Assembly: GCA_023055505.1 (NCBI GenBank)
Contig: JALIRH010000039.1
Coordinates: 744,001-808,000, forward strand
DNA: 64,000 nucleotides
Direction: 5' to 3'
From: Callipepla californica brunnescens
Taxonomy: Eukaryota; Chordata; Aves; Galliformes; Odontophoridae
The first letter of the stretch is position 1. Every line of letters begins with the position of its first letter. A program made the translations under genes and the position numbers. Below are positions 39,442 through 50,272 of this stretch, piece after piece. The notes under the pieces were generated by a model. That model was not told where the DNA came from and made no database searches. It was given only the letters and a program-made list of their open reading frames with translations.

Positions 39442-39760
39442 TCGTATTTCAAAGTAGCTGAAAATGACTCAAGACAAATTCACAAATCCAGTTACTCAAC
39501 ATGAGATAATGGAAATTATGGCTTTAAAACTCATGGGGGATGCTTCTGAGAAAATTTCTGGAAAGTGCTGTACAATTATGAATGATGAAACAATGGATTT
39601 CTCTAAAAGACAGCTAGTGGTTTTATGTCTGCAGTATGCGGATGAGAACAAGAATATTCATACAGAATTCACCAGATTATGCAATCTATTCTACACTCAG
39701 GGCGAAATTACATCGATAACAACAATGCTACATGCGTATGTATTTGTGTAGTCTATGCAG
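39442..39760 (+). pseudogene. Degraded hAT-superfamily transposase fragment
   Basis: The open frame at 39464..39751 (95 codons) reads through a segment typical of hAT transposases of the Charlie/ZMYM-like kind, the region Pfam calls DUF4371. In order it has E-I-M-E-I-M-A-L-K-L, then a spacer with K-C-C-T-I-M, then N-D-E-T-M-D, then Q-L-V-V-L-C-L-Q-Y-A-D-E-N, then I-H-T-E-F. This matches the family's pattern of (E/Q)I..IMALK, FTIMADETTD, EQLV..RYVD and VHEEF. The DET(T/M)D motif contains the first catalytic Asp of the hAT DDE triad; in the copy the preceding residue is Asn. The N-terminal BED zinc finger and the C-terminal dimerisation domain are missing, and the frame ends after about 20 weakly matching residues. 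Normally a cut-and-paste DNA transposase of over 500 residues; here an isolated fossil piece. No terminal inverted repeats or 8-bp target duplications are recognised. Exaptation is not excluded but nothing shows expression. Confidence 0.75.
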
Positions 39761-40651
39761 AAAGACTGACAGCTTCATATACTGAGAAAAGTTTTGCACA
39801 CGTGAGTGAAACTTGGCAGCATGAAAAGGGTACGGTGATAAATCCTGAATTTATAGCACAGCAGCTCAGATAGGAAAAGTAATATTCCCTCTGGTATTTA
39901 ATTAAGTAAGAGAGTCCTGGACAGGGTAAACAACAAATCTTTTCACAGCCCTGCAAGGGCTGGGTATACTAAAAAGAGAAGGCCACTTTATTACAGAAAT
40001 GCATTAATTTCCTCAGTCATCCAATTGGATAAAGGTTACAGCTTGTTTGTATCCAATGGCTTTTCACCAAAGACAACTGGAGTGCCTGATTCTGGTTACC
40101 AGAAATTAGAAGGGAGTTGTGTAAGTATATCTGTGCTGAAGTAATTGTTTTTATAGCATCCAGTATTCAATCAATTTGAATGTGCAGGCTTAGAAAATGA
40201 TTCAAGATCTTTAAACTCACATAACAACTCCAAACATAACAGAAACTCAAAAACAACACAGGCTTCAAGTGGCTGATTCTGATTTCAGCTGTAATTGCTT
40301 GATTACTCAGCCTCTTCTGTTGCAAGCCAACTGTCAGCTCACAGAAAGGTCCTTGTAGTTAGTTCAGAAGTATCTCAGTTGGCTCAGCCAGGACTGGCTT
40401 CCAGAGCAGCACAGTTGATGCAGATGATTTTGATGGTACCAACCTTCAGCTCTGTAAGTTCAGTTTCAGTGCAAAACAGAGCTTCAATCCAGGACAAGAC
40501 AATTATTTCTCTAGTGTTGTATTGATTTAAAAATAAGAATAGAACAGATGGCTTACAGTTTACAGATGTTTTAGAAGAAATCGTATGTTTATCCTCCATC
40601 CCTCGATAAGTCATGGGAACTTTTAGAGGCAAGTATATAATTACTTTTCTT
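39761..40651. other. Non-coding DNA after the hAT fossil
   Basis: Unique-looking sequence. It may contain further unrecognisable remains of the same transposon, but no frame continues the transposase. A donor-like ttgtgtaagtata lies near 40119. Confidence 0.5.
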
Positions 40652-40652
40652 T

Positions 40653-40694
<42 letters not shown>

Positions 40695-40716
40695 AATAAA
40701 AATAAAATAAACAAAC
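40652..40716. repeat. AAAAT/AAT microsatellite (~65 bp)
   Basis: A run of taataataaat followed by repeated aaaat units, A and T only until aaacaaac at the end. It is the second AAAAT-type tract in the window after 13268..13392, in the same orientation. Confidence 0.95.
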
Positions 40717-42921
40717 AGCCTTTTTTCCTCTTCTCACAAAGCAAGTCTGACAAGCTCAGGTGGCCCTGCATGCAGTTGTTTCACTGTACCCTCCAGCTCT
40801 TAAAAGAAAACCTTTTCCAAGCATGCAGCAGGCAGACAAGACGACTTCTCTCCCAGAAGCCTCAAGAACTCAAAACAACCAGTCAGATTCTGCTTAGAAA
40901 TAACCAACTTTCCCTTCCAAACTCAGCATTTCCTTTGGTTATAATTTTTTTTTTTTAATTCAGGTTGAACCTCAAATTATTTGTTCCTGTGCTGGTTCTA
41001 GAGTGAAAGCATTCAAAGTTTATGTTTCCTCAATTCTTCTAAAGGCTGCAGTTATCAACAGATATCCTATGTTTTTCATTAAGATGTTCAAACTGGTCTG
41101 CAGGCAAAGACAAGAAAGACAAGTATGACTATTTTTAGAATCACAATGAATGAATAACCAAAAGCTGAGATCAGAATGTCCTTTCAAGGTATTTTTGTTT
41201 AGATATACTGGTCTTGAGTCCCTCATTCCAGGCTCAGCCTGACACCAGAATTAATGTTGAGAAAAGGCCAGGCTTTTAGAAATGAGAGAGTCTGCTGCCT
41301 ATCCAGTATTTCTCTCCTGGTAGGATACCCTGCTAGACTGATGCCTTGACTCCGTTTGGCAAGCAGTGGAAGATATATAGTGCTCGATAACTTTGTGTCC
41401 CATAAGAACTGCTTCAACATTAACAATTTAAGGAACTGATGTGAATTGCCCCCTTCCCTTCAGTATGGAAAACAACAAATAAGAAAAATCCTCATAAAGT
41501 AGTTTGTCAGAAACATTTGGCTTTATCACCAGCACATATATTTTTATGATTTGCAAGTTCTTCTTCCTTGCAAGAAGTCTGACTTCATAGTTCAGCACAG
41601 TTTGATCCAGAGATAGTTGGCATCTTTACAGTGAGTAGATAAGTAATGTTTTCATGCAATGTGACAGTAGTTACTGCGCATATAGCGGAGTAAAGTAATT
41701 GACTCTCCTGATTTATTACAAATGCTATCAACACAAAATTCACAGTAAGACTTTCATTATATTATGTTTTCTGTATAAACATCTCCATGGGTTTCGCCAA
41801 TCCATTTTACATCCAAAAAAACATAGCAGCAGGGATGCATAAAATATAAATATGTCTGAGTCTGTATTTTGACTATTTCTAAGAAATATGCTTTAAGCAA
41901 TTAAAATGATAAATAGGATAGGAAAGGAAGCTACTTCATTGTCTAAATCCAACATTTCATGCTCAAGTGACTTCACAGGATCTCCCTCTTTTTCAAACTG
42001 TCCTTCCATCTACCTGGACTTCCCCCTGCCCCCAACCCCGAAGGAAATGAACTACAGACAGTTTGGGGGGAGATAAGATTTATGTGTCTTAAACACTATA
42101 AAGACTTATTATATTCTGCAGACAAAAGTTAGACAGTTCCTGCCAAAAACCCAGTCTGTATATCCCTAGTTGCAGACTGAGTTGGTGCCATAACCTGCAG
42201 TTTGGAATGTGTTTAAATCAGGCATTACCCAAGGTACAGATCAGGTGCTTTTAACCGCCCAAAAAAACGTCTGTACGGAGTGTAACCGTGTTGATGTTGC
42301 TGGCTTTAGAGAACTACAGTAAAATTGAAAGATTTCCGATCATCTGGTTTGTGACACCCAACTCACCTGTAATACCTAACGCTTCAGAGCTTGTCTGACA
42401 GCTAGACCATCCCTCCAGAAAAGGCATCTTCCATTCAAACAGGTTCAGCTTACATATACTGGACTCTCATACAAATTCAAATTCAAAGCTGAGCATTCAA
42501 AAGACAGGAACTTGGGAGCCACAAACAAAAACTGTCAGTATTAAATGTAGGTGAAACGTCTAGTTAGTGTATCAACATGAGAAAACTGGATAGTGGATAC
42601 GGAGTGAGAAATCTGCCCTCACACTTGACCTTCAAGGTGTAAAGATTCAGTCTTCAATGAGATGATATCTCCACGTTAATTGTGAAACACTTCATGCAGT
42701 GTTCATAACAATCTTCTCATATTACTCCTTTGGACTTGAGACATGCACTGACCCAACTGTCAAACAAGAGCAGATGAAAGCTCTATCACTAAGTATCTTT
42801 GCCAATTCTATCATTCTCTCAGCAGCTATAAGGAAACAGTAGCACGTTGTCTGTCAGGAAGACTCTGTGGACCAGACAGATTCAACTGGCTAGAAGTCAA
42901 GAGGACTCTCATAGAGATGGG
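40717..42921. other. Non-coding DNA, nothing recognised
   Basis: No repeat family, exon or RNA gene is seen; all frames are short. A T-run lies at about 40946..40956. Confidence 0.6.
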
Positions 42922-42996
42922 AAAAAAAAAAAAAAAAGTAAACTGATTTGATTCTAAGATCTTACAGACACTTGTTGGCAAAAAAAAAAAAAAAAA
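42922..42996 (+). repeat. Pair of poly-A tracts
   Basis: 16 A at 42922..42937 and 17 A at 42980..42996, each preceded by gg/ggc and followed by gta, with about 42 unrelated bases between. They could be tails of very short retro-insertions or independent slippage tracts; no source element is visible. Confidence 0.85.
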
Positions 42997-44239
42997 GTAT
43001 GCATATATAGAAAGCAGATTTTCAGTTTGCAACTGAAAAAAGATCTTGTGAATGTTTACTTTTCAAAACACCTATTTCTTCTCTTCCCATCCTTAAATTT
43101 CCTGTACACCAACAGTAATTTAAAGTGTTTATTTGCACATTTATTTTTGTTAAATGCAGGTAACTGCTTGTGTGCATCCCTGTGGCTGCTGAGACAATGC
43201 TTAGTAGGAAAGGATGGCTTTCCTAATCCCTACGAACTCTACCTTTTGAAGGAAGGCCCAGCACAGCTTGAAGCCTAACTCCTCCTTAATTTGATCTTTG
43301 TTTCTACTTTCTTATCCATCTGAATAAAATACAAGTGTAATTAACAGGAAATAAAGGTCAAATGAAACACCATTTTCTGCACCTTTCTCTCTTCATGATG
43401 TTACCGTGCCTTATATGGTCCAAGTCTTCAATTAATTCTACTGTGAGAGGGAAAACATTCAGTGGGTCTAGCTAAAGAGATTTTTTTTACATTTCAGGGA
43501 CAAGGGCTGAACTAATACTTGAAAGTAAAACTCCATCAGAAGGTCAGAAAGGTCCTTCTTGTGGCAGGTCAATAATGCTCATTCCAGCACTGTACAATTT
43601 CAGTTTACACAGCAGGTCTGGATCAAGATTGCCAGGTTTTGTTGTTGGTGGGTTTCTTTCAATACTTTCATCTGATCTTCATGAACGGACACTGTTGTGC
43701 TACATACTCAGATCTCCAGAAACAGGAGTCACAACAAGAGATCTTATTACCCATTTGTTGAAAACTAAACACCTCTTCGGTAGTGAAAGTAACCATAGGC
43801 AGTCTGATCTTAGCTCCACAGGTGTCTGCCAGTGTGATCTTAAATGGCTGTCTTCCAAGCACATGTAATTTGGTCTAGATCCCAGCAGCCAAATCTGTGT
43901 GTGAAAACTAAATCTACAGCAACTGCCAAACTCTTCAGCAATTGTGTGGAGTACATTACACATATGTCCAGCAGCGTATGCCTAACCTGCCTGCAGATAA
44001 ACAGCTCTTGTATCACTGCCTTGGTTTAGGCCTAGGTCCAATGACAAAACATTCTGCTATTGAAAACAAAACACAACACTCAATCCTGCTTTCGCACTGG
44101 CTGAGAACGAAATGCTGTCTTGCAAAGAAGAAGCTATTGCCACCATTTTAACGATGATGAAATAATACCTTGATTCCACGACCTAGCCCCTGGCTTGAAT
44201 GACATTAGCATATCTGTCTGTTGGGCCAGTTGTGTTGGG
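42997..44239. other. Non-coding DNA, nothing recognised
   Basis: Frames at 43575..43868 and 43027..43278 are under 100 codons and unrecognised. No repeat family or RNA gene is seen. Confidence 0.6.
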
Positions 44240-44323
44240 ACTTGTTGCCACTGCAGTTGGACTTGATGATCTTGAAGTTCTTTTCCAACCTGAGCGATTC
44301 TATGATTCTGTCATTCTAAGATT
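44240..44323 (+). mobile_element. CR1 LINE, extreme 3' tail
   Basis: The landmarks are gttggacttgatgatcttga, then ttcttttccaacctgagcga, then ttctatgattctgtcattct. This is the last ~80 bases of a CR1 copy in sense orientation, including the short terminal repeat. Only the 3' end inserted, as is usual for CR1. Confidence 0.93.
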
Positions 44324-45399
44324 GTGCTCAGAGAGGAGGTCTGTCTTCACTAGGCTCTAATGCTGGGTCAGATACTCACAGGAAACAGCTTCCTCTTCTA
44401 TTCCATCAGCTACAATTAGCACAGAGATAGGTGGTGCTCTCACATGAGGAAAAGTTATAGGGGTCATCCTCAGAACCAGGTATTACAGAATTTCAAAGCA
44501 TTTTCTACTTTTAAATGCATGTAAAAGTACAGTCCTGCCCTTTACTCTCACAAAATCAGAACCTCTGAAGATCAGTGCAAGCAGGGCTGCTGTGAGCTCC
44601 CTCCCAGACTTGAGGCTTTGCTGAAGAAACCCAGCCTGGCCTGCTGCCCTAAAGCTACTGCAATTTGTCAGAAGTAACTTCTGCCAATGCACTTTAGTAC
44701 TGACCGAAGCAGATGCCTTTATTATTCTAGCCCCCAGCTTTCTCTGAATATAACAGCTAATATTGTCAGACTTAAAAGGAAAATGCCAGCTCTTGAGTGT
44801 GCTCTTGAGACATCAGTGAGTCTGCACAGTCCAGGGCAGTATCAGGGTAGCTAGGACTTTGTGCCTTTTGTAGACAAGGGACTAGAAGCAAGGAGACCAC
44901 AAATTAGTACAGCACAGGTTGCTGAACTGTTCGGAGTAACCCGCTCCCCAAGCTCACAGGCCTCTCTAGCCACCTCTCCTTGTGTATCTCTCAGAATACC
45001 TAAGGAACTATCCAGGAGGAAGGTTTCAATTTTGTTCTTACCAGAGTATATCTTCATTCAGACTTGACCAAAATAGAACAGTACTGCTAGGGACCAGGGT
45101 AGGAGTGGAAGCAGCTATTCCAAATATTCATATTACCAATATGTCCAAATGAAAACATGAGGCTGACAGTTCTGCTTGCTCTTTCCCTTGTCACTGCATA
45201 CATAACTTAGCCTACCTGACATGGGAATGTACATGACAGTTTCGTATTTGCCACAACATTTACAAATATTTCTCAGGTCAAGGTATAGCCAGGCCCCAAC
45301 TGAGCTGCAGTACCCTTTGTCCAGATCACACATACAAGGCTTATAGACAGTTCCTTCCCCAGGAGTTTAAAAAAGAAGTGGGCAGGGAAGGGAGCAAGG
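44324..45399. other. Non-coding DNA between CR1 and SINE-like tails
   Basis: No recognised exon, repeat or RNA gene. Two short frames overlap on opposite strands at 44851..45067, neither recognised. Confidence 0.55.
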
Positions 45400-45506
45400 A
45401 GAACTGAGGCACAGGGAGTTGTGCAGCAAGCCTGTAGAAACTGGAGAATTAAAGCCAGGCCTTCCAAGGCTCCATTCAGTGCATTAACCACTAGACTCTC
45501 CCTCCT
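45400..45506 (-). mobile_element. CORE-SINE/MIR-like tRNA-derived SINE fragment
   Basis: On the plus strand the order is gaactgaggcacagggag, gcagcaagcctgtag, gaattaaagccaggcct, tcagtgcattaaccactaga. This is the reverse complement of a tRNA-derived SINE head of the kind abundant in turtles and related to MIR. On the minus strand TCTAGTGGTTAATG is the remains of the pol III box A region. The region matching the box B GGTTCGAATCC has decayed to GGCTTTAATTC. The segment CTCCCTGTGCCTCAGTT follows, as in MIR. A copy this diverged is old. The minus frame 45273..45593 crossing it is an artefact. Confidence 0.65.
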
Positions 45507-47343
45507 GAAAATCCTACTCCCCTTTTCAATCGCACAAAAAATTGGAGCATTGAACTCAGTACTTGGCACCAAGCATTGATACTGATGGATCACTTAATTT
45601 CCCAATACCTCAAATCATCACTACACACATCGTGGTCTCTTGCTCCACAGTATATACAGTATATAGCCTATTTTCACAAAGCCACAAGTAATTGTTGCCT
45701 CATCCGTTAAGAGTATTTTGGCAGGATAGAGAGGTTTTTGTTTTGTTTTTGTTTGGAAATCCTGCCAAGAAACCCTCTTTGGTGGATAGTAAGTAACACA
45801 TTTAGGGACTTGTTACATTACAAGTTAAAAGGAAAACTTGATTAAAAATTATATTCAACAGAGTAGAGTTGGCTGAAGAATCCGAGCATCAAAGAATGGG
45901 AATCTTTCCCAGTAAGGCCAAAGTTACTGCCCAAAGTCCACAGCAAACAATGAAAGTATTCATCAGAAATAGCGCACCTTCCCTGCTGAATGTTTGCAAG
46001 AACACAGAAAGACAGAACTGGCCCTGGTATCATGAGGTTAACTCTATCTTAGAGAAAAAAAAATACAGTCCAGAGTCACTCAAAGTGTCCACAATATACT
46101 TCAAATTTCAACCATGTTTCACAAGACCGAACAGATCATGTTTGCTAAACAACTCAGGAGCTAGCTCACACGGCTTCCAAGAAAGTTCTGTAAGAGTGAA
46201 CTCGTGAGAACTGTACACGTATCCATGTATCTACACAGAAATAGCCCAGCCTACATCTTCAGCTTTTTCAGAAGATCTGCATACACGGGTAATCAGTACA
46301 AGCCAAAGCCCACAAAACCAAGCTTTAATAACAGCTGTAAGTATTACAACCTGGTTTCACTGCTGGAACAGTAGACAGAAGCTTATCACAATTAACCTTC
46401 TGAGTTACTTATCTACAGGTCACTGAAGCCTCTTGAGATGGTCAGCTCATATTTGAGTACACACAAGATATTTTTGGAACAAAAGACTCCTTTGGCTTCA
46501 GAAAGAATCCAAAGCAGCTGAAGGTAACATCAGCAGCCACCAGCACTGAGCTGCAACATCTCCATCATCTCAGTAATCTAGCTAACTCCCTTCATATTGC
46601 ATTTCAACCACAGGTGCTGGAAGTCCTTCTCAGTGAGATCAAATCTAACAGTGGAACAGAAGAAAGACAACCACCTATTTCTGGATTTGCAAAAGGGCAG
46701 AACACTTCTTTGGGTACTCCCACAGGGATATGGCCCCCGAGATGGAGAGCCACTTGCTCCTCAGTCTCCAGAAGAACTAAACCTACCCCAGAAACAAGGC
46801 TCCACTTGCGGAGGAACCAGCTGGTGAAATACTACGGCCTCTTCCTGGCTGCATCATACACAGTCAGCATTACTGTTGGGAACACTGGATCTGCAAAGGA
46901 CCAAGGGATGAGATTTGCCCTCCCACTTATATGATGGAAAGCAGATATTCAGAGCCTACATAAAAAGGCAGTGATGACTGTATCTCCCTGACAGATCACA
47001 GGGCAGATACACTAAAGACTGAACTGCTGTTCTGTCATTACCTTGCTGCTTTGTGCATTACAGACATGTCTTAATTTTACTTATCTGTCCATGTCAAATC
47101 ACCATAGCTTAACAGTTGAGCCATTCTGTGTTCACAGAGTAAGCATTTTTAGCCTGAAGCAGGTGTGAGATCATTTCTCTCAAATATTTTTTCCATGGTG
47201 AGACAAACTATGTTGCATTGTCTCCCACTTGCCACAGGCCAAGAGCACAGTAGGGGACAGTCATCACTGTGTAGCTGACTTTTTGTTTTGCAAAAATGAG
47301 CAACAGTTATAACAACAGAAGACTTTCATTGGTCCCCAGCCCT
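45507..47343. other. Non-coding DNA with a T-rich loop between inverted 10-mers
   Basis: It contains ttggcaggat (45719..45728) and its exact reverse complement atcctgccaa (45759..45768) around a T-rich spacer. Frames (112 and 106 codons at 45869..46207 and 46614..46934) are unrecognised. No repeat family is seen. Confidence 0.55.
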
Positions 47344-47564
47344 GCAAAAAAACAAAACAAAAACAAAAAACCCAAACCTGGCTAAAAAAAAACAAGCCTA
47401 CCCATTAAACAGGGACATCTCTGACCAAGTGAAGTTGCAATGTTAGCCTGTGGTTTAAAAAATAAACAACAAAAAAAATTCTAGCATTTTAAGTGACATA
47501 AAAGTACATTATATAGAAATTGCAAGCCAACACAAAGAGAAAAAAAAAGAAAAAAAAAAAAAAG
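47344..47564. repeat. A-rich low-complexity region
   Basis: Several A-runs with scattered C or G: 47344..47372, 47384..47392, 47457..47478 and 47535..47563. Short unique pieces separate them. It is low-complexity DNA and no parent element is identified. Confidence 0.8.
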
Positions 47565-47839
47565 CATGGGATGTTTCCAATGGCTCAACTCAATGAAAAC
47601 AGTTGGGTTTAGTGCATGAACACTTGTTCAGTAAATGACCAAGACTAGTTTTGTACAGACCTGTTCTAAATGTAGGACAATGTAAATCCTGGGCACGTAA
47701 CACCTGAACAATCACTGCCACGCCTCAACTCTCCATCTTTTCTTCCCCCTCTGCTCTACAAGCCAAGTTTAAAGCAACTGAACTACTTTCTTAGCTTTGA
47801 ATGCATGCTGCAAACAGCGGTGCTACAGCACGGACATAT

Positions 47840-48350
47840 ATGACTTTAATAAAACTAGAAGCAGCTAATGGCTAACAATAAAAAATAATATTTTTCCTTC
47901 AAGCAATTAAATTGTAATATAGAGCTCTCTAATTCCTTCCTGTCTGGTCCCATGGGCCTAAGAATAAGGCAACATGAGAAATAAATAATGTGTTGCTGTT
48001 ACGCTGTTTCAACTAAATCTTAAAGCCTCTACAGGAGAAATATTGTCTCCCTCATTAATTCAGAAATCTCTTTTATGGTTTCATATATCAAGTCACCTTT
48101 CTGTTAACCTTTTATTTATATGGTAGTTTACTGCATTATGGTTCCAATTCAACATTATTTTAATGAGTAATTTGGCTTTGATAAGTCTATGACACATCAC
48201 AGTCAAATCCATGTTACATTTAACCCAGTAAATACTCCAAAATAAGCAGTGCCCAACATTCAAAGGGCCTGCAATACTTTGCAACCACACCCTAATGTTA
48301 GTTTGTTTTTATTTACTCCCTTCCAAATGCAAATAACTCCCCAGCTCCCT
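47840..48350. promoter_or_regulatory. Candidate conserved non-coding element
   Basis: This AT-rich stretch is dense in homeodomain-type words: caagcaattaaattgtaata, ctcattaattcag, attttaatgagtaatttg. It lacks recognised repeats and carries no sustained open frame. It looks like many vertebrate developmental enhancers, but conservation cannot be seen from one sequence. It lies between a low-complexity tract and a CR1 tail. Confidence 0.22.
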
Positions 48351-48784
48351 ATAACCAAGAAGCACGAGAAGCAGACAAGAAAGTGATTATGCTAGAAGGG
48401 AGGACTGAGTAAGCTATTTAGACATGAGTATTAAAATATCAGTCATATTTCCAAACCAGACCCTGAATAACCCACAGAAGAAGCAAACAGCAGCTTGGAC
48501 TGCTGGGACTTCACTCCATCTACTACTTGGGAAGCTGTAGAGGGTCTGATCAAGACCAGTCTTCAGTGCAAGGTGATGTAGGAAACAAGCACTAAAAAAA
48601 GCCCCTGCTCAGAGAACAAAGGGAAACGCCAGAACACTGAAAATGCAACAACTGCATCAAGAAATCTTGCACAGGGATTTCAGGGAGGAGGAGGAATCTG
48701 TATCTCAAAGTGAATTCACAGTGAGACTAACAGGGTACAATGGGGAAAATCTGTGACACGTCTGCTAGACTAAAAGGTGATGAG
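48351..48784. other. Non-coding DNA upstream of a CR1 tail
   Basis: No recognised repeat or exon. The CR1 fragment may begin a little inside this stretch, but its landmarks appear only from about 48785. Confidence 0.5.
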
Positions 48785-49051
48785 AAACACTCAGAGTCAA
48801 TCAGGTTCTTTTCAAAGAGATGTGTGAAGCTCCATACTAACATGCCAAAGAACTTCTATATGGTAAGGGTGATGGAGCACTGTAACAGGCTGCCCAAAGA
48901 GGTAGTGGAGTCTCCTTCTCTGGAGATATTCAAGACCCAGCTGGACACCTACCTGTACAACCTGTTGTAAGGTACCTGCTTTAGCAGGAGAGTTAGACTC
49001 AATCATCTCTTGAGGTCCCCTCCAAGCCCCGTGATTCTGAGATTCTGTGAC
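48785..49051 (+). mobile_element. CR1 LINE 3' end with remnant of ORF2 C-terminus
   Basis: Sense-strand CR1. It encodes R-V-M-E-H-C-N-R-L-P-K-E-V-V-E-S-P-S-L-E-I-F-K, then L-D-T-Y-L-Y-N-L-L before a TAA at 48968. This is the well-known C-terminal end of the CR1 ORF2 reverse-transcriptase polyprotein. The short 3' untranslated part follows (ggtacctgctttagcagg, then ttgaggtcccctccaagccc) and the terminal ATTCTGAGATTCTGTGA. The frame is intact from 48740, but sequence before about 48785 does not look like CR1. The endonuclease and polymerase domains are absent, so the copy is dead. It is the best-preserved CR1 piece in the window. The minus frame 48812..49006 is a shadow. Confidence 0.95.
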
Positions 49052-50097
49052 TTAGCTCAGAAAGTAACCCCATATTGAACTTGAAGACACTGAAGGCCAA
49101 CACCTCCCTTGGAGGTTCTGCTTTCACTACGCTGCTTGGTTAGGGCTGTTTGATTAGACACAATGACCTGATGTGAACCTTGGACTTGCAGCTATCCCTC
49201 CTAGGCAGGAAGTGTACTCGACCTCATTTACAAGGAGCACACCGATGAGAACTGCACCTCTCGCCCCTCCTGGGTTGCACATCTACATAACATAACCCTT
49301 AGACTTTTAAAGAACCTATAAAATAGAAAAGCAAATGAGTTTTAAGAAATTAAACGTTAATTCCTTGATACTGTAAGAAGATCGTCATCGTCCCTACTCA
49401 AAATGGAATGGAAACAGCAAGGTTTTGAATCTGCTTCCTTTTCTTCTCCTGGAATATTGCCCTTGCTAGAGTATGTGAAAATCATACAGTTATGAAAGCA
49501 TAAGCAGCATGAGGGAGAAAGTGCCTACCTTTCCATTTCACAGGAACTGCATTAGGACACAGATCGTAGGGCAGCAACATTCAGTGTTGGCAGATGCTTA
49601 AAGCAGGTGCCTGAAATGCATGTTAACCAGCTTTGCTTCACCCTCTTTCTTGGTTAAGACTCCTTAGTACTTCACCATAACACATGTGCTCCCATACACA
49701 CCATTATCATCTTCAGTGATGACATGTGCCCTGGAAATACAAGTTATTTTAGCTCCAAGCCTTGCATTTTATGAGCTTTGAGTAATTCTTAGCATTCAAA
49801 ACCTCATTCCAAGAGACAAGAATAACAAAGTTTAAAGAAGAAAAAAGAAAAAAGAAAAAAAAGTAAAGATCGGTCGTGTTTGGCATTAGCAGAACTGGGC
49901 ACCAGAGGTTTCTTTCTCCCTGCACATATTTTTGGTTGCACTTCAGGGCTGCTGCATTCAGTAGCTTCATCAGTTCCACATTAAGTGAAATCCTACTTTT
50001 GACCGCTCTTCTCAAAAGCAGAGCTCTGAGGATTTGTGGGTTACAAGATTTACTTTTATGCAGCGTTCTTGGACCACATATTCTCCTCTTGGTCTCT
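49052..50097. other. Non-coding DNA between CR1 and a SINE-like fragment
   Basis: A gaaaaaagaaaaaagaaa-type purine run lies at about 49838..49862. No exon or RNA gene is recognised. Confidence 0.55.
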
Positions 50098-50272
50098 AAG
50101 CAGTTTATAAAAACAGATAAGTATTGCTATCCTCACTCGTCAAGCAGGGAGCCCAAGGCACAGTGAAGCTGCCCTTCTCACTCAAGATCATATCGACGAG
50201 CCCAGGCAGAGTCAGGCCCAGAACCCAGAACTGACACACAACCAAACTGCTACACTTCAGCACTGTAACCAG
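50098..50272 (-). mobile_element. CORE-SINE/MIR-like fragment
   Basis: The plus-strand order is aagcagtttataaaaacaga, taagtattgctatcctcact, ggcacagtgaagctgccctt, actcaagatcatatcgacga, cagagtcaggcccagaaccc, then a cttcagcactgtaacc end. This is the reverse complement of a MIR-type SINE. The order matches (GTTTACAAA..), ATTATTATCCCCATTTTACAG, GAGGCACAG.GA..TGACTTGCCC, AAGGTCACACAG, GGCAGAGC.GGGA..GAACCCAG, CCAGTGCTCTAACC. All blocks are in order but diverged. It is longer than the 45400 copy and covers the tail as well as the head. Confidence 0.6.
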
